Origin: UMGS1889 sp900556055
Lineage (GTDB): Bacteria > Bacillota > Clostridia > Oscillospirales > Ruminococcaceae
Direction: 5' to 3'
Length of the DNA stretch: 64,000 bases
NCBI GenBank assembly: GCA_902463265.1
Contig: CABQEV010000008.1
Span: 1-64,000 of the forward strand
Of the stretch, positions 32,469 to 42,035 are shown piece after piece. A program made the translations under genes and the position numbers. The notes under the pieces were generated by a model. It saw only the letters and a list, made by a program, of their open reading frames with translations. It ran no database searches and had not been told where the DNA came from. Each line of letters opens with the position of its first letter. Position 1 is the stretch's first letter.

Positions 32469-33461
32469 TTACTTCCTTTCGGTATGTAAATTTTTTTCGA
32501 TTTCATCGTATATATCATCTGAAACGGGAAGTATGTACCTCAAACCGTTTTTCAGTTTTATCTTTATTATATTGCTTTTCTTTTTTATCCCGATGATTTT
32601 TTCATATTCAAATCTTGATGTATTTCCGCCGCCGAGATATTCAAATCCGCTGCCGCAGAATCTGTACACCGCCGTGCCGCATTGGTCAATATGTTTCTTT
32701 ATCGCCGCAGCATTTTTTCTGAATGACGATATCAGTACCAGCAATGTGTAGACAGCTGCCACCCACGCCAGCAAGGACGGAAGCCATATCAGCGACAGGA
32801 GCATGAAGATCATGAAAATATAGATCGTGTTTATGACAGATGCAGGCGCTGCCAAAATCGCCGCAGCAGCCTTTTTCGGATAATCATCGGATATCCTGAT
32901 CTCAGATGTTTTGTATGCATATTCCGCACCGATGCGGCTTCCGCCTTCCGCAGTTTTTTCGCAGTAAAAGCTATCACCGCATTTTCTGCCCTTTGTCTTT
33001 GCGCCGAATATCTCTCTGAGTTTTTCGCCGTCATTCGGGTTCAGATACGCTTTCGGAATGATATACGCCGCATTTTTGCTGATATAGATAAAGAAATGCT
33101 GCTTTGCTTCGGTAAGCGATATCACCTGCTGATACTGAACAAAGCTTTTTCCCTGACTGTCGCTCACCGAAAATCCGCTGTCGGAAAAAATATATTCCGA
33201 AACACCCCTATCGGGCAGAAATATCATACTTCTGATATTAACAAAAAGCATTGCCGCAAGCGATATAACATACAGCACAAGCCTCAGATTGACATCGCCA
33301 AACAGCATTCTTCGGAACAGTGCCGCAGTTGGAAGATAGACCAGTATCACAAGAAAAATCACTGTCAGGAAGAGAAGAGCGGGGCTGTGCATGATCGAAT
33401 AAGCACTCAGCATTGCTCTGTCTTTTTTGCTTATCCTGCATCTGACAGAAAACTCATTCAC
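32469..33461 (-). CDS. YcxB-like membrane protein with two repeats
   Basis: 330 residues containing two units of the same plan: a pair of membrane helices followed by a short sensor-like domain ending FIYISKNAAYIIPKAYLNPNDGEKLREIF (first, about 125-155) and RYILPVSDDIYDEIEK (second, C-terminus). That is the YcxB plan, unknown function. It stands 12 bp from a shorter YcxB-like gene. The duplication inside one polypeptide is the notable feature. Confidence 0.6.
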   Translation of the reverse strand: MNEFSVRCRISKKDRAMLSAYSIMHSPALLFLTVIFLVILVYLPTAALFRRMLFGDVNLRLVLYVISLAAMLFVNIRSMIFLPDRGVSEYIFSDSGFSVSDSQGKSFVQYQQVISLTEAKQHFFIYISKNAAYIIPKAYLNPNDGEKLREIFGAKTKGRKCGDSFYCEKTAEGGSRIGAEYAYKTSEIRISDDYPKKAAAAILAAPASVINTIYIFMIFMLLSLIWLPSLLAWVAAVYTLLVLISSFRKNAAAIKKHIDQCGTAVYRFCGSGFEYLGGGNTSRFEYEKIIGIKKKSNIIKIKLKNGLRYILPVSDDIYDEIEKNLHTERK

Positions 33462-33473
33462 AGAATCATCTCC

Positions 33474-34028
33474 TTACTTTGTTGTCACTATCGAACGGAT
33501 AAATTCCGTGTCCTTTTCCGCAAGTCCTTCTTTTGGGATAACAACAGCCATTCCCGCACGGTTCTTAATGTGCGCAACATGTCCGTCCTCGGATATTTTT
33601 GCGACCTTAGCCGCCCTCGGATCATAATAGATATAGAAAGCTGTCGGCTTTTCAACAGCTTTTGTCATGCCGCCGTATGGGATATTGACAATAGTGTTCC
33701 CGTGCTTTTCGGTGAAATATGTCCCGAAAAATTCAAGCTCGCTGATGATCCCGTCATCGGTGCGGACGGTCTGCTCAGCCATTGCCGCAGGCGACACCAC
33801 AAACAGGTTGTACAGCAGTCCGACAAAGAATATCCCGCCGATGACAATGACCGCCGTTCTGTACTGCATGAATGTCCTGACTGCCGCAATGTATATCACA
33901 AGTGCGATCAGCGCAATTGTCAGATTCCACATTATCCGCATCGTAAAAAACGTGTCATAGCGGAAAAATTTAAGCAGCTCACCCTTTGTCAGCCTGACGC
34001 TCATGCGCCTTGACCCGCTGTTTTCCAT
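33474..34028 (-). CDS. YcxB-like membrane protein
   Basis: 184 residues, two membrane helices at about 35-75, then a domain with EFFGTYFTEKHGNTIVNIPYGGM and a C-terminal AVVIPKEGLAEKDTEFIRSIV, the YcxB pattern. The start at 34028 is chosen because AAGGAG lies 8 nt upstream; ATG six bases earlier is too close. Same strand as its larger relative downstream. Confidence 0.65.
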   Translation of the reverse strand: MENSGSRRMSVRLTKGELLKFFRYDTFFTMRIMWNLTIALIALVIYIAAVRTFMQYRTAVIVIGGIFFVGLLYNLFVVSPAAMAEQTVRTDDGIISELEFFGTYFTEKHGNTIVNIPYGGMTKAVEKPTAFYIYYDPRAAKVAKISEDGHVAHIKNRAGMAVVIPKEGLAEKDTEFIRSIVTTK

Positions 34029-34043
34029 CGTCATTTCTCCTTG

Positions 34044-35387
34044 TTATATGTCCTTTTTATCGGACATATACTTTTCAAATGCTTCAAGCGCCCTGTCCGA
34101 GACCGCCTGATAGCGTGCCTGCTTATCCTTTATTCTCACGCCGATATCCGGCAGTATTCCCATGTTTGCACCCATCGGCTGAAAGTTCGTGACAGTCGTG
34201 TCGGAGATGTACCCTGACAGTCCGCCGATCATCGTTTCAGGCGGCAGAATAAGCGTGTCAAGACCGTTTAAGCGTCTTGCCATATTTATGCCTGCCATGA
34301 TACCCGATGCGGCCGATTCGGTGTATCCCTCAACACCCGTGATCTGTCCCGCAAAGAAAATGTTCGGGTGACTGCGCATGGAAAAATCTCCATTCAGAAG
34401 CTTCGGTGAATTTATAAACGAGTTCCTGTGCATAACGCCGTATCTTACAAACTCTGCGTTTTCAAGCCCCGGGATCATCGAAAAAACACGCTTCTGCTCG
34501 CCGAATTTCAGATTTGTCTGAAATCCTACGATATTGTAAAGCGTTCCCGCCGAGTTTTCCTTTCTCAGCTGAACTACCGCATACGGCCGCTTTCCGGTGT
34601 TCGGATCGGTCAGACCTACGGGCTTCATCGCACCGTAGCGAGCAGCGTCCTCGCCTCTTTTGGCAAGCACTTCTATCGGCATACAGCCTTCGTAGACGGT
34701 AAAATCATCACGTCCCGATGCGTCCTTTTCACGGTCAAAATCGTGGAGCGGCGCTGACTCGGCATTAACGAGAGCATTGTAAAAATCAAGATATTCTTCC
34801 TTTGTGAACGGGCAGTTTATATAGTCGTCATCGCCCCTGCCGTATCGTGCGGCAAAAAATACCTTGTTCTTGTCGAGCGACTCATAAGTGACGATGGGCG
34901 CAGCTGCATCATGGAAATTCAGATAATCACCCGTAAGCTTTTTTATATCCTCAGCAAGCGCACCCGAGGTCAGCGGACCGCTTGCGATTATCACATTTCC
35001 GTCGGGTACAGAGGTCAGCTCCTCATGAACGACCGTGATATTCGGATCCGAAATTATCTTCTCCGTCACAAGATCGGAGAATTTTTCTCTGTCAACAGCG
35101 AGCGCACCGCCCGCAGGAACAGCAGTTTCCTCAGCACACGGAACGATCAGCGAACCAAGACGGCGCATTTCCTCTTTAAGCAGTCCCGCAGCCGAATTCA
35201 CTCTTGAAGCCTTCAGCGAATTTGAACATACAAGCTCCGCAAATCCCGAATATTTGTGGGCGGGCGAGTATTTTTCGGGCTTCATTTCGTAAAGCTTCAC
35301 CTTAAATCCCGCAGCCGAAAGACTGTGTGCAGCCTCGCAGCCCGCAAGCCCTGCCCCGATAACGATAACTTCCGATTTTTTATCCAT
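34044..35387 (-). CDS. trmFO: tRNA (uracil-54-C5)-methyltransferase, folate dependent
   Basis: Uses methylenetetrahydrofolate and FADH2 to make ribothymidine at tRNA position 54. 447 residues with the FAD-binding IVIGAGLAGCEAA, VCSNSLKASRVNSAAGLLKEEM-type segment, MGANMGILPD at the C-terminal end and KDKQARYQAVSDRAL. Encoded between topA and YcxB genes, the usual order. Confidence 0.96.
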   Translation of the reverse strand: MDKKSEVIVIGAGLAGCEAAHSLSAAGFKVKLYEMKPEKYSPAHKYSGFAELVCSNSLKASRVNSAAGLLKEEMRRLGSLIVPCAEETAVPAGGALAVDREKFSDLVTEKIISDPNITVVHEELTSVPDGNVIIASGPLTSGALAEDIKKLTGDYLNFHDAAAPIVTYESLDKNKVFFAARYGRGDDDYINCPFTKEEYLDFYNALVNAESAPLHDFDREKDASGRDDFTVYEGCMPIEVLAKRGEDAARYGAMKPVGLTDPNTGKRPYAVVQLRKENSAGTLYNIVGFQTNLKFGEQKRVFSMIPGLENAEFVRYGVMHRNSFINSPKLLNGDFSMRSHPNIFFAGQITGVEGYTESAASGIMAGINMARRLNGLDTLILPPETMIGGLSGYISDTTVTNFQPMGANMGILPDIGVRIKDKQARYQAVSDRALEAFEKYMSDKKDI

Positions 35388-35399
35388 CAGATCTCTCCG

Positions 35400-37472
35400 T
35401 TATGATTTTTTTATTGCGACCTCGTAGCCGCAGCCTTCCTTCAGGCAGAACATTTTTCCGCCCTTCTTGAACAGCGTTGTTCCGTCATTGCACTTGGGGC
35501 ATTTATCCGAAACAGGTGTATCCCACGTCATGAACGGACAAGTCGGATTATCCTCGCAGCCGTAGTATTTCTTGCCCTTCTTGGACTTTTTCTGAAGTAT
35601 CTTTTTGCCGCATACAGGGCATACGCCGCCTGTGTCCTTAACTATTCTCTTTGTGTTCGTGCATTCGGGGAATCCCGTGCAGGCAAGGAATTTTCCGAAT
35701 CTGCCGATCTTTATTACCATAGGCTTTCCGCAAACCTCGCACACCTCATCAGTTTCCTCATCGGGGACCTTGATGCGCTTGCCGTCCATAGCCTTTTCAG
35801 CATCGCTCAGCGACTTTGCAAAATCTCCGTAGAAATCTTCAAGCGTGGACACCCAGTCCTTCTTGCCCATTTCCACCTCATCGAGATTTTTCTCCATGCC
35901 TGCCGTGAATTTTGCGTCAACGATGTTCTTGAAATGATCCTTCATAAGCTGTGTTGTGACCTCGCCGAGCCCCGTAGGCTTCAGCGATTTTCCGTCCTTT
36001 TCAACGTAAAGACGGTTTATTATCGTCGAGATCGTCGGCGCATAGGTAGAAGGTCTGCCTATGCCGTTTTCCTCAAGTGCCTTTATGAGCGTCGCTTCCG
36101 TATATCTTGCGGGCGGCTGTGTAAAATGCTGATTTCCCTCGATGTATTTCAGTTTAAGGATATCGCCCTCTTTTATCTCGGGAAGCACTGATTTCTCCTC
36201 GTCCTTTGTTTCCTCATAAAGCACGGTAAATCCGTCGAATTTCACGGAATATCCCGTAGCACGCATATTAACGCCGTTTGCCTCTATCTCAACGGAAACC
36301 GTATCCATAAGCGCATTTGCCATCTGAGATGCAATAAATCTCTCCCAGATCAGCTTATAAAGCTTATACTGTTCGGTCGTAAGGCTGCTCTTTACTCTTT
36401 CGGGAGTGATCGACGGCATTGACGGACGGATAGCTTCATGCGCATCCTGAGCGTTTGCCTTTGACTTATAGATCTTAGGCGTTGACGGGATATAATCCTT
36501 GCCGTAAGCACCCTCGATAAACTCATAAGCAGCCGCTCTCGCCTCATCGGAGATACGCAGGCTGTCTGTTCTCATGTAAGTGATAAGACCGACAGCGCCC
36601 ATGCCTTCAACATCAACGCCCTCATACAGCGTCTGAGCGGTCTTCATAGTTTTCGATGCGCCGAATCCGAGACGCTTTGATGCGTCCTGCTGCATTGTGG
36701 ATGTCGTAAAAGGCGCAGCCGGGGATTTTCTTCTGACGGATTTCTTGACATTTGTTACCTTGAATTCAGCGCCGTTCAGCTTTTCGAGTACCTTATCGGT
36801 TTCCTCCTTGTTGCCCAGCTCTGCCTTTTTGCCGTCTATTCCCCAGAACGATGCGCCGAACTGCTTCTTGCTTGAAGGCGCAGTCATTTTTGCGTCGATC
36901 GACCAGTATTCCTGCGGCTTGAAGTTCTGTATCTGCTTTTCCCTGTCGCAGACGATGCTTACAGCGACCGACTGAACACGTCCTGCGGAAAGACCTCTTC
37001 TGATCTTCTTCCAAAGAAACGGAGATATCTTATATCCCACGATCCTGTCGAGGATACGTCTTGTCTGCTGTGCATTTACAAGGTCGATATCTATCTTTCT
37101 AGGCGCACTCATACCTGCCTGAACGCCCGATTTTGTGATCTCGTTGAATGTAACTCTGTCCTCAGCATCGAGCGGCAGACCAAGCATCTGCGCAAGGTGC
37201 CACGATATCGCTTCTCCCTCGCGGTCAGGGTCAGTTGCGAGATAAACTTTATCGCTTTTCTCTGCTTCTTTTTTGAGGGATTTGATAAGATCCTCCTTGC
37301 CCTTTATATCAGTGTAAACAGGCTCAAAGTGGTTGTCAACGTCAACGCCGAGCTTTGACTTCGGCAGATCCCTGACGTGTCCCATAGATGCAACGACTTC
37401 ATAGTCATCGCCCAGATATTTCTTAATTGTCTTGGCCTTTGCAGGAGACTCAACTATAACTAATTTCGACAT
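35400..37472 (-). CDS. topA: DNA topoisomerase I
   Basis: Relaxes negative supercoils. 690 residues: TOPRIM domain with VIVESPAKAKTI and DPDREGEAI (81-89), catalytic Y299 in LITYMRTDS, and three C-terminal four-cysteine zinc fingers (CEVCGK, CPVCGK and CPKCND starts). The length is normal for Firmicutes. Confidence 0.97.
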   Translation of the reverse strand: MSKLVIVESPAKAKTIKKYLGDDYEVVASMGHVRDLPKSKLGVDVDNHFEPVYTDIKGKEDLIKSLKKEAEKSDKVYLATDPDREGEAISWHLAQMLGLPLDAEDRVTFNEITKSGVQAGMSAPRKIDIDLVNAQQTRRILDRIVGYKISPFLWKKIRRGLSAGRVQSVAVSIVCDREKQIQNFKPQEYWSIDAKMTAPSSKKQFGASFWGIDGKKAELGNKEETDKVLEKLNGAEFKVTNVKKSVRRKSPAAPFTTSTMQQDASKRLGFGASKTMKTAQTLYEGVDVEGMGAVGLITYMRTDSLRISDEARAAAYEFIEGAYGKDYIPSTPKIYKSKANAQDAHEAIRPSMPSITPERVKSSLTTEQYKLYKLIWERFIASQMANALMDTVSVEIEANGVNMRATGYSVKFDGFTVLYEETKDEEKSVLPEIKEGDILKLKYIEGNQHFTQPPARYTEATLIKALEENGIGRPSTYAPTISTIINRLYVEKDGKSLKPTGLGEVTTQLMKDHFKNIVDAKFTAGMEKNLDEVEMGKKDWVSTLEDFYGDFAKSLSDAEKAMDGKRIKVPDEETDEVCEVCGKPMVIKIGRFGKFLACTGFPECTNTKRIVKDTGGVCPVCGKKILQKKSKKGKKYYGCEDNPTCPFMTWDTPVSDKCPKCNDGTTLFKKGGKMFCLKEGCGYEVAIKKS

Positions 37473-37564
37473 ATTATTTCCATTTCTCCGCCTTTTGTTA
37501 TTCTATGTCAACGTTCCGGAATTCGGCGGATATTCCGGAACAGGCATTGGTATTCTTTAGAGGT

Positions 37565-38800
37565 TTATATTACTTCGTAATGCTGACCTGCCGACTGACG
37601 GAGGATCCCCATTATTTCAAGCTCCGTAAGAGCCATGAAAAGCTGTGAAACGTCCTCGTCAAGTGCATCAGCGATATCATCGGCAGCCGTCGGACCGTTT
37701 TTGAAAAGAAATCTGACTATTTCCGCCTGCTTCTCCTCAATACCCGAAACATCGGGCATTTCTGCGGGCATTTCGGGTTTCGGAGCATCGGCATATGCAT
37801 TATCGGAAGCTTCGCTGTTACGATTTTTTTCGGGAATATCGGACACATCGTCATCAGCGTTCATGACATTATAAAACGGCGAATGACGTCCCGTATATTC
37901 AACATGAGCAAGTCTGTCCGAAAATGTGCCGCAGTATTCGTCAATGATATCCGACGGACGGCAGACAGCCTTTGCACCGTCACGCATCAGTATAACATTT
38001 CCCGTATAAGCGGAGCTGAGTATATCATGCGGAGGTATGCAGAACACGTCCTTGCCCTGCTGTGCGGCAAGATTTGCAGTAACCAGCGAGCCGCTTGACG
38101 CTGCGCCCTCTATGATGAGCGTTCCGAGAGAAAGTCCCGAAAGTATGCGGTTTCTCTGCGGAAAACTCGTCCTTGAGCCCTCTTCAAGAGGAAGCTTCTC
38201 GCTGACAAAAACACCGTTTTCCATTATCTCGCTGCGGTATTTTATATTCGGCTCGGGATAATCCACATCAAGTCCGCAGCCGAGAACGGAGATCGTTTTT
38301 CCTCCTGCCCTTACCGCTGCAAGATGTGAAGTTATGTCGATTCCGACCGCAAATCCGCTGGCGATCGTAAATCCGCATTTTGCAAGCTCAGCCGCAAATC
38401 TTTCGCACACTTTTTTGCTGTAATCGGACGGATGCCTGGTTCCGACAATGGTAACCGCCATTTCATCGGAAAGTATTTCAGTTTTTCCTCGGCAGAAAAG
38501 AAGCACCGGCGGATTATAGATATTCCTGAGCGGCTCAGGATATTCCTTTGAATACTTAGGGATAAGCCTGATATTTTTCCTTGCGCAGTAGTCGATTATC
38601 TGTCGGCAGCGGTCAACTGATGATGCCGCCGCTGCGCGCTGCTCGCTTTCGCTTATTATTTGCGATCCGAGAGCATATCCTCCCGTCACTGCAAGATATG
38701 CATCAGTGATGCTTTCGTATAACGAAAGTATTTTTGAGATCTTAGCATTTCCTGCTCCGAATGTCTGAACGAACCATAAAAGATAAAGCAGATCGTCCAT
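37565..38800 (-). CDS. dprA: DNA-processing protein DprA
   Basis: Loads RecA onto incoming single-stranded DNA in transformation. 411 residues: N-terminal SAM-like domain, Rossmann core with VTIVGTRHPSDYSKKV, ASGFAVGIDITSHLAA, VLGCGLDVDYPEPN and FPQRNRILSGLS, a linker (about 300-355) and a C-terminal winged helix. AAGGAGGTGC precedes the ATG at 38800. Confidence 0.95.
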   Translation of the reverse strand: MDDLLYLLWFVQTFGAGNAKISKILSLYESITDAYLAVTGGYALGSQIISESEQRAAAASSVDRCRQIIDYCARKNIRLIPKYSKEYPEPLRNIYNPPVLLFCRGKTEILSDEMAVTIVGTRHPSDYSKKVCERFAAELAKCGFTIASGFAVGIDITSHLAAVRAGGKTISVLGCGLDVDYPEPNIKYRSEIMENGVFVSEKLPLEEGSRTSFPQRNRILSGLSLGTLIIEGAASSGSLVTANLAAQQGKDVFCIPPHDILSSAYTGNVILMRDGAKAVCRPSDIIDEYCGTFSDRLAHVEYTGRHSPFYNVMNADDDVSDIPEKNRNSEASDNAYADAPKPEMPAEMPDVSGIEEKQAEIVRFLFKNGPTAADDIADALDEDVSQLFMALTELEIMGILRQSAGQHYEVI

Positions 38801-38811
38801 GCCGCACCTCC

Positions 38812-39630
38812 TTAACCGTTCATAAGCTCCCACATCAGTATGGATGCGGCAGCTGCGGCGTTCAGCGATTCGGCGGTACCGTGCATTTTTATGGTTATGC
38901 GCTCACTGCATTTCTCGGATGTTTCCGCAGTCAGACCGCTGCCCTCATTTCCGATAAGCACAGCTGCACCGCCTGAAAATCCGCATTCCTTGACAGATAC
39001 AGCATCGCCGCTGACAACAGATGCGAATGTCCTGATATTTTTCCCGGCGAATGCCGCAAACATCTCGTCCTCGCTCACCTCGTAGACAGGCATTCTCATA
39101 AGAGCACCCATAGCCGAGCGCACCGTTTTCGGGTTATAGATATCGCAGCAGCCGACCGCAGCGATGCCGTCAACGCCCAGTGCATCGGCAGTTCTTATGA
39201 CAGTTCCCATGTTTCCGGGATCCTGCAGCGTATGAAGCACTACATATTTCCCGCCGCTCTTTACATTATCCGAAAAGCCGCCGTTATCGGGTATCCCGCA
39301 TACAGCAAAAATGCCCTGAGTTCCTTCTGTTGCCGATAATTTTTCACCCAGATCATCGGGGATAACAAAAGCCCTGGGCGCATTCCGAACATTTTCCAGC
39401 AAATTCAATGCTTCGCCGTATTTTCCTTCACCATTTTCCGCCTTTTCGAGTGCGGAATGTGTAAACAAAACAAAGTGAAGCTCTGCATTTTCCTTCAATG
39501 CGTCCTGAACGAGCCTTGCCCCCTCGAGCATGAACATACCCTGCTCCCTGCGTGCCTTCCTGCTGTCAAAAAGTTTTCTGACAAGTTTGATGTTAGCGTT
39601 ATCCTTAGAGGAAATTTCCATGAAATTCAA
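38812..39630 (-). CDS. rlmB: SpoU-family RNA 2'-O-methyltransferase
   Basis: SPOUT-fold methyltransferase of the TrmH/RlmB group. About 272 residues: N-terminal substrate-binding part (KLFDSRKARREQGMFMLEGARLV), then LHTLQDPGNMGTVIRTADALG, VLIGNEGSGL and AESLNAAAAASILMWEL, the three SpoU motifs. The start is uncertain: TTG at 39630 has GAGGTG 7 nt upstream, while ATG at 39621 is the conservative option. Exact rRNA or tRNA target unknown; the symbol is provisional. Confidence 0.85.
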   Translation of the reverse strand: MNFMEISSKDNANIKLVRKLFDSRKARREQGMFMLEGARLVQDALKENAELHFVLFTHSALEKAENGEGKYGEALNLLENVRNAPRAFVIPDDLGEKLSATEGTQGIFAVCGIPDNGGFSDNVKSGGKYVVLHTLQDPGNMGTVIRTADALGVDGIAAVGCCDIYNPKTVRSAMGALMRMPVYEVSEDEMFAAFAGKNIRTFASVVSGDAVSVKECGFSGGAAVLIGNEGSGLTAETSEKCSERITIKMHGTAESLNAAAAASILMWELMNG

Positions 39631-39650
39631 GCACATACACCTCAATAAAG

Positions 39651-39705
39651 CAAAAAGCCAGAAGCAGACGGCATTAGCAGACCGCCGCCGTTTACTTCTG
39701 ACTTT
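39651..39705 (-). terminator. Terminator after rplT
   Basis: Minus strand AAGTCAGAAG..ACGGC pairs with GCCGT..CTTCTGGCTT, followed by TTTTTG. It lies between the ribosomal protein genes and rlmB. Confidence 0.8.
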
Positions 39706-39719
39706 CCGATTAACATAGA

Positions 39720-40073
39720 TTAAAGAGCAGCCTTAGCCTTCTCAGTAAGAGCTGTGAAACCTGCTGCATCGTTGATAGCGATCTCAGACAGCATCTTTCT
39801 GTTGAGTGTAACGCCGGCCTTCTTCAGACCGTTCATGAATGTGGAATAGTTCATTCCGTTCATCTTGCAAGCTGCGGAAATTCTTGTGATCCAGAGCTTT
39901 CTGAAATCACGCTTCTTCAGTCTTCTGCCGATGTAAGCATAGTTGCCGGACTTCATAACGGCTTCCTTAGCCATCTTGAAGTGCTTGCTCTTAGAGCCCC
40001 AGTAGCCCTTAGCGAGCTTTAAAGTTTTATTTCTTCTCTTACGAGTCATCATTGCTCCCTTAACACGAGCCAT
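39720..40073 (-). CDS. rplT: 50S ribosomal protein L20
   Basis: Early 50S assembly protein and usual autoregulator of its own operon. 117 residues, ARVKGAMMTRKRRNKTLKLAKGYWGSKS at the N-terminus and AITNDAAGF-like IAINDAAGFTALTEKAKAAL at the end. Last gene of infC-rpmI-rplT. Confidence 0.98.
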   Translation of the reverse strand: MARVKGAMMTRKRRNKTLKLAKGYWGSKSKHFKMAKEAVMKSGNYAYIGRRLKKRDFRKLWITRISAACKMNGMNYSTFMNGLKKAGVTLNRKMLSEIAINDAAGFTALTEKAKAAL

Positions 40074-40124
40074 AATCTTTTACCTCCATTAATAAGTTGT
40101 GATATAAAACAGCACCCGTGTCAA

Positions 40125-40322
40125 TTATTTGTAAGGGATCAGCTGCTTGATTGCAGGTGCATTTGCAGAGCTTGCAACGCCTGCTACTCTTGCGATTCTC
40201 TTTCTCTTATGAGCCTTCTGAGTAAGTCTGTGTCTCTTATTGGTCTTCTGGTATTTTACCTTGCCTGTGCCTGTGAGCTTGAAACGCTTCTTAGCACCGG
40301 AATGTGTCTTCTGCTTTGGCAT
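40125..40322 (-). CDS. rpmI: 50S ribosomal protein L35
   Basis: 65 residues, MPKQKTHSGAKKRFKLTGTG start and very basic sequence, exact family length. AAGGAGGATATATT precedes the ATG. Middle gene of the operon. Confidence 0.98.
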   Translation of the reverse strand: MPKQKTHSGAKKRFKLTGTGKVKYQKTNKRHRLTQKAHKRKRIARVAGVASSANAPAIKQLIPYK

Positions 40323-40375
40323 AATATATCCTCCTTAATATAGAACAGTTTAGGTTATCCTTCCAAAGCCTCGCA

Positions 40376-40906
40376 TTACTTTGAAGCTTTCGGTGAAATG
40401 AACATAACCAAGCTGCGTCCTTCCATCTTTATGGGCTTGTCAACGACGCCTGCTTCCGCACAAGCAGCCTTGAATTTCTCAAGCAGTTCTTCTCCGAGAT
40501 GGGGATGAGCGATAGCTCTTTTTCTGAATCTCACAGAGACCTTGAGCTTATCTCCTGATTTCAGAAACTTGATTGCCTGATTGACCTTTGTTTCAAAATC
40601 GTGAGTATCAATAGTGGAGAACATTCTGATCTCCTTGACATCAACAGTCTTCTGATTTTTCTTAGCTTCCTTTTCCCTCTTGCTCTGCTCGAACTGATAT
40701 TTGCCGTAATCCATGATGCGGCAAACAGGCGGTTCTGCCTGCGGAGCTATCTTAACGAGGTCAAGATCCTTTTCATATGCAAGCTTCTGAGCTTCTTTAG
40801 AAGAAATAACGCCCAGCTGAGTTCCGTCAACGTCGATAACACGGATCTCTTTATCGCGTATCTCTTCGTTGATCTGCAATTCCTTGCTGCTGTTGTTTGT
40901 ACTGAT
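40376..40906 (-). CDS. infC: Translation initiation factor IF-3 with ATC start
   Basis: Controls start-codon fidelity on the 30S subunit. 176 residues: LQINEEIRDKEIRVID, MDYGKYQFEQSKREKEAKKNQK linker, then the C-domain with EIRMFSTIDTHDFETKVNQAIKFL. No ATG, GTG or TTG stands at a proper position. TGGAGGTG is followed nine bases later by ATC at 40906-40904. IF-3 is known to use rare AUU/AUC/AUA starts for self-control, which supports this choice. A non-standard upstream ATG would add about 32 implausible residues through the leader RNA. Confidence 0.93.
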   Translation of the reverse strand: MSTNNSSKELQINEEIRDKEIRVIDVDGTQLGVISSKEAQKLAYEKDLDLVKIAPQAEPPVCRIMDYGKYQFEQSKREKEAKKNQKTVDVKEIRMFSTIDTHDFETKVNQAIKFLKSGDKLKVSVRFRKRAIAHPHLGEELLEKFKAACAEAGVVDKPIKMEGRSLVMFISPKASK

Positions 40907-40934
40907 GGCGATGCACCTCCAAGCAAAATGCGAT

Positions 40935-41078
40935 GAAAAATAAAAATGAGCGAAAACGCAGAAGTTCTCACCCATACAACGCAATTCTCCCGCATGACGC
41001 AAAAGAAAAGCAACTTGTATTGACCGTATTCATTAAAACGATACGGTGAGAACCGTTATGAACGTTCTGCTTTATTAA
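40935..41078 (-). ncRNA. L20-type leader attenuator of infC-rpmI-rplT
   Basis: Minus strand terminator: ATGGGTGAGAAC (40975-40964) pairs over 12 bp (with wobbles) with GTTTTCGCTCAT (40957-40946), loop TTCTGC, then a T-run (40945-40935). Upstream segments GTTCTCACC (41053-41045) and GCAGAA (41070-41065) are complementary to GGTGAGAAC and to the loop TTCTGC, giving an alternative antiterminator pairing. This is the arrangement of Firmicute L20 leaders, in which L20 binding favours termination. Confidence 0.8.
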
Positions 41079-41086
41079 CCTTAACC

Positions 41087-41115
41087 ATTATACAACACCC
41101 TTTTCCGTTTGTCAA
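41087..41115 (-). promoter_or_regulatory. Promoter of infC-rpmI-rplT
   Basis: Minus strand TTGACA (41115-41110), 17-bp spacer, TATAAT (41092-41087). The remaining gap to 41302 shows nothing I can assign. Confidence 0.88.
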
Positions 41116-41302
41116 GGGGTTTTTCAAAAATATTTTTTATTACGATATCGCTGTTTATATTATAGTATACTTTCCGCGCAATGTCAATGCAGATTATCCC
41201 GAAAATTTTTCCGCCGATGAATAATCATGCATTTTATGTCAAAGATAATGTCAGCGGACGAAGGGAAATGGAAAGATCCCGCAAACAGAAAGGATTGTTT
41301 TT

Positions 41303-42013
41303 ATGAAGGATAATATTTTCAAGAGCAAAGCATTCGGCATAAGCACAGGCGCAGTAGTGCTTGCGGCGGTGACAGCAGGTTTTTTCGCTTACAACAGCAA
41401 GGAAAACGAACTGCCCGACATCTCACACGGTGAAGCACAGATCATCACCGAGCCCGCAGCAGTGACAGAGTCTCCCGTTACAGCAAACGCAAATGCGGCA
41501 GTGACCGGACTTCCCGCAGAAACGGACATATCCGCAGCAGTGACCGTCCCCGATGAAAAGCTTGATGCGGAAGAAGCAGCCGCTCCCGCTCCAGCACAGC
41601 CTATGGTGCGTCCCATCAACGGCGAGATCATCGGCGAATTCAGCAACGGCGAGCTTGTAAAATCCAATACGCTGAATGTCTGGAAAACGCACGACGGCGT
41701 TGACATCAAGGCAGACCAGGGTGCGACCGTCAAATCCATGAGCACAGGCACAGTTCAGGAAGTTAAAGAGGATCCGATGTGGGGCGTATGCGTGACTATC
41801 GACCATGGAAACGGCATCGAAGCTTACTACTGCGGACTTGAAAAGACCGTCCCCGTAAAGGAAGGCGACACAGTCAGCGCAGGCACAGTCATCGGCACCG
41901 TCGGAAACACAGCCGAAGCCGAGATCGCCGAGGTATCTCACATTCATTTCGGCGTAAAGAAAAACGGCAGCTGGGTAGATCCCTCCTCCGTTATCAGCTC
42001 TATCGGAAGCTGA
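41303..42013 (+). CDS. M23-family peptidase, SpoIIQ-like
   Basis: Membrane-anchored LytM-type protein, 236 residues: short cytosolic start, one membrane helix (about 12-30), an Ala/Thr/Pro-rich linker (40-100) and a C-terminal M23 domain. Zinc ligands H130 and D134 (THDGVDI) and H213/H215 (HIHFGV) are present, as in clostridial SpoIIQ and unlike the degenerate Bacillus protein. A role in forespore engulfment together with SpoIIIAH is likely. AGAAAGGATT precedes the ATG. Single-gene unit with its own terminator. Confidence 0.85.
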   Translation: MKDNIFKSKAFGISTGAVVLAAVTAGFFAYNSKENELPDISHGEAQIITEPAAVTESPVTANANAAVTGLPAETDISAAVTVPDEKLDAEEAAAPAPAQPMVRPINGEIIGEFSNGELVKSNTLNVWKTHDGVDIKADQGATVKSMSTGTVQEVKEDPMWGVCVTIDHGNGIEAYYCGLEKTVPVKEGDTVSAGTVIGTVGNTAEAEIAEVSHIHFGVKKNGSWVDPSSVISSIGS

Positions 42014-42035
42014 TCTTTTCGGATATTTTACCTTT

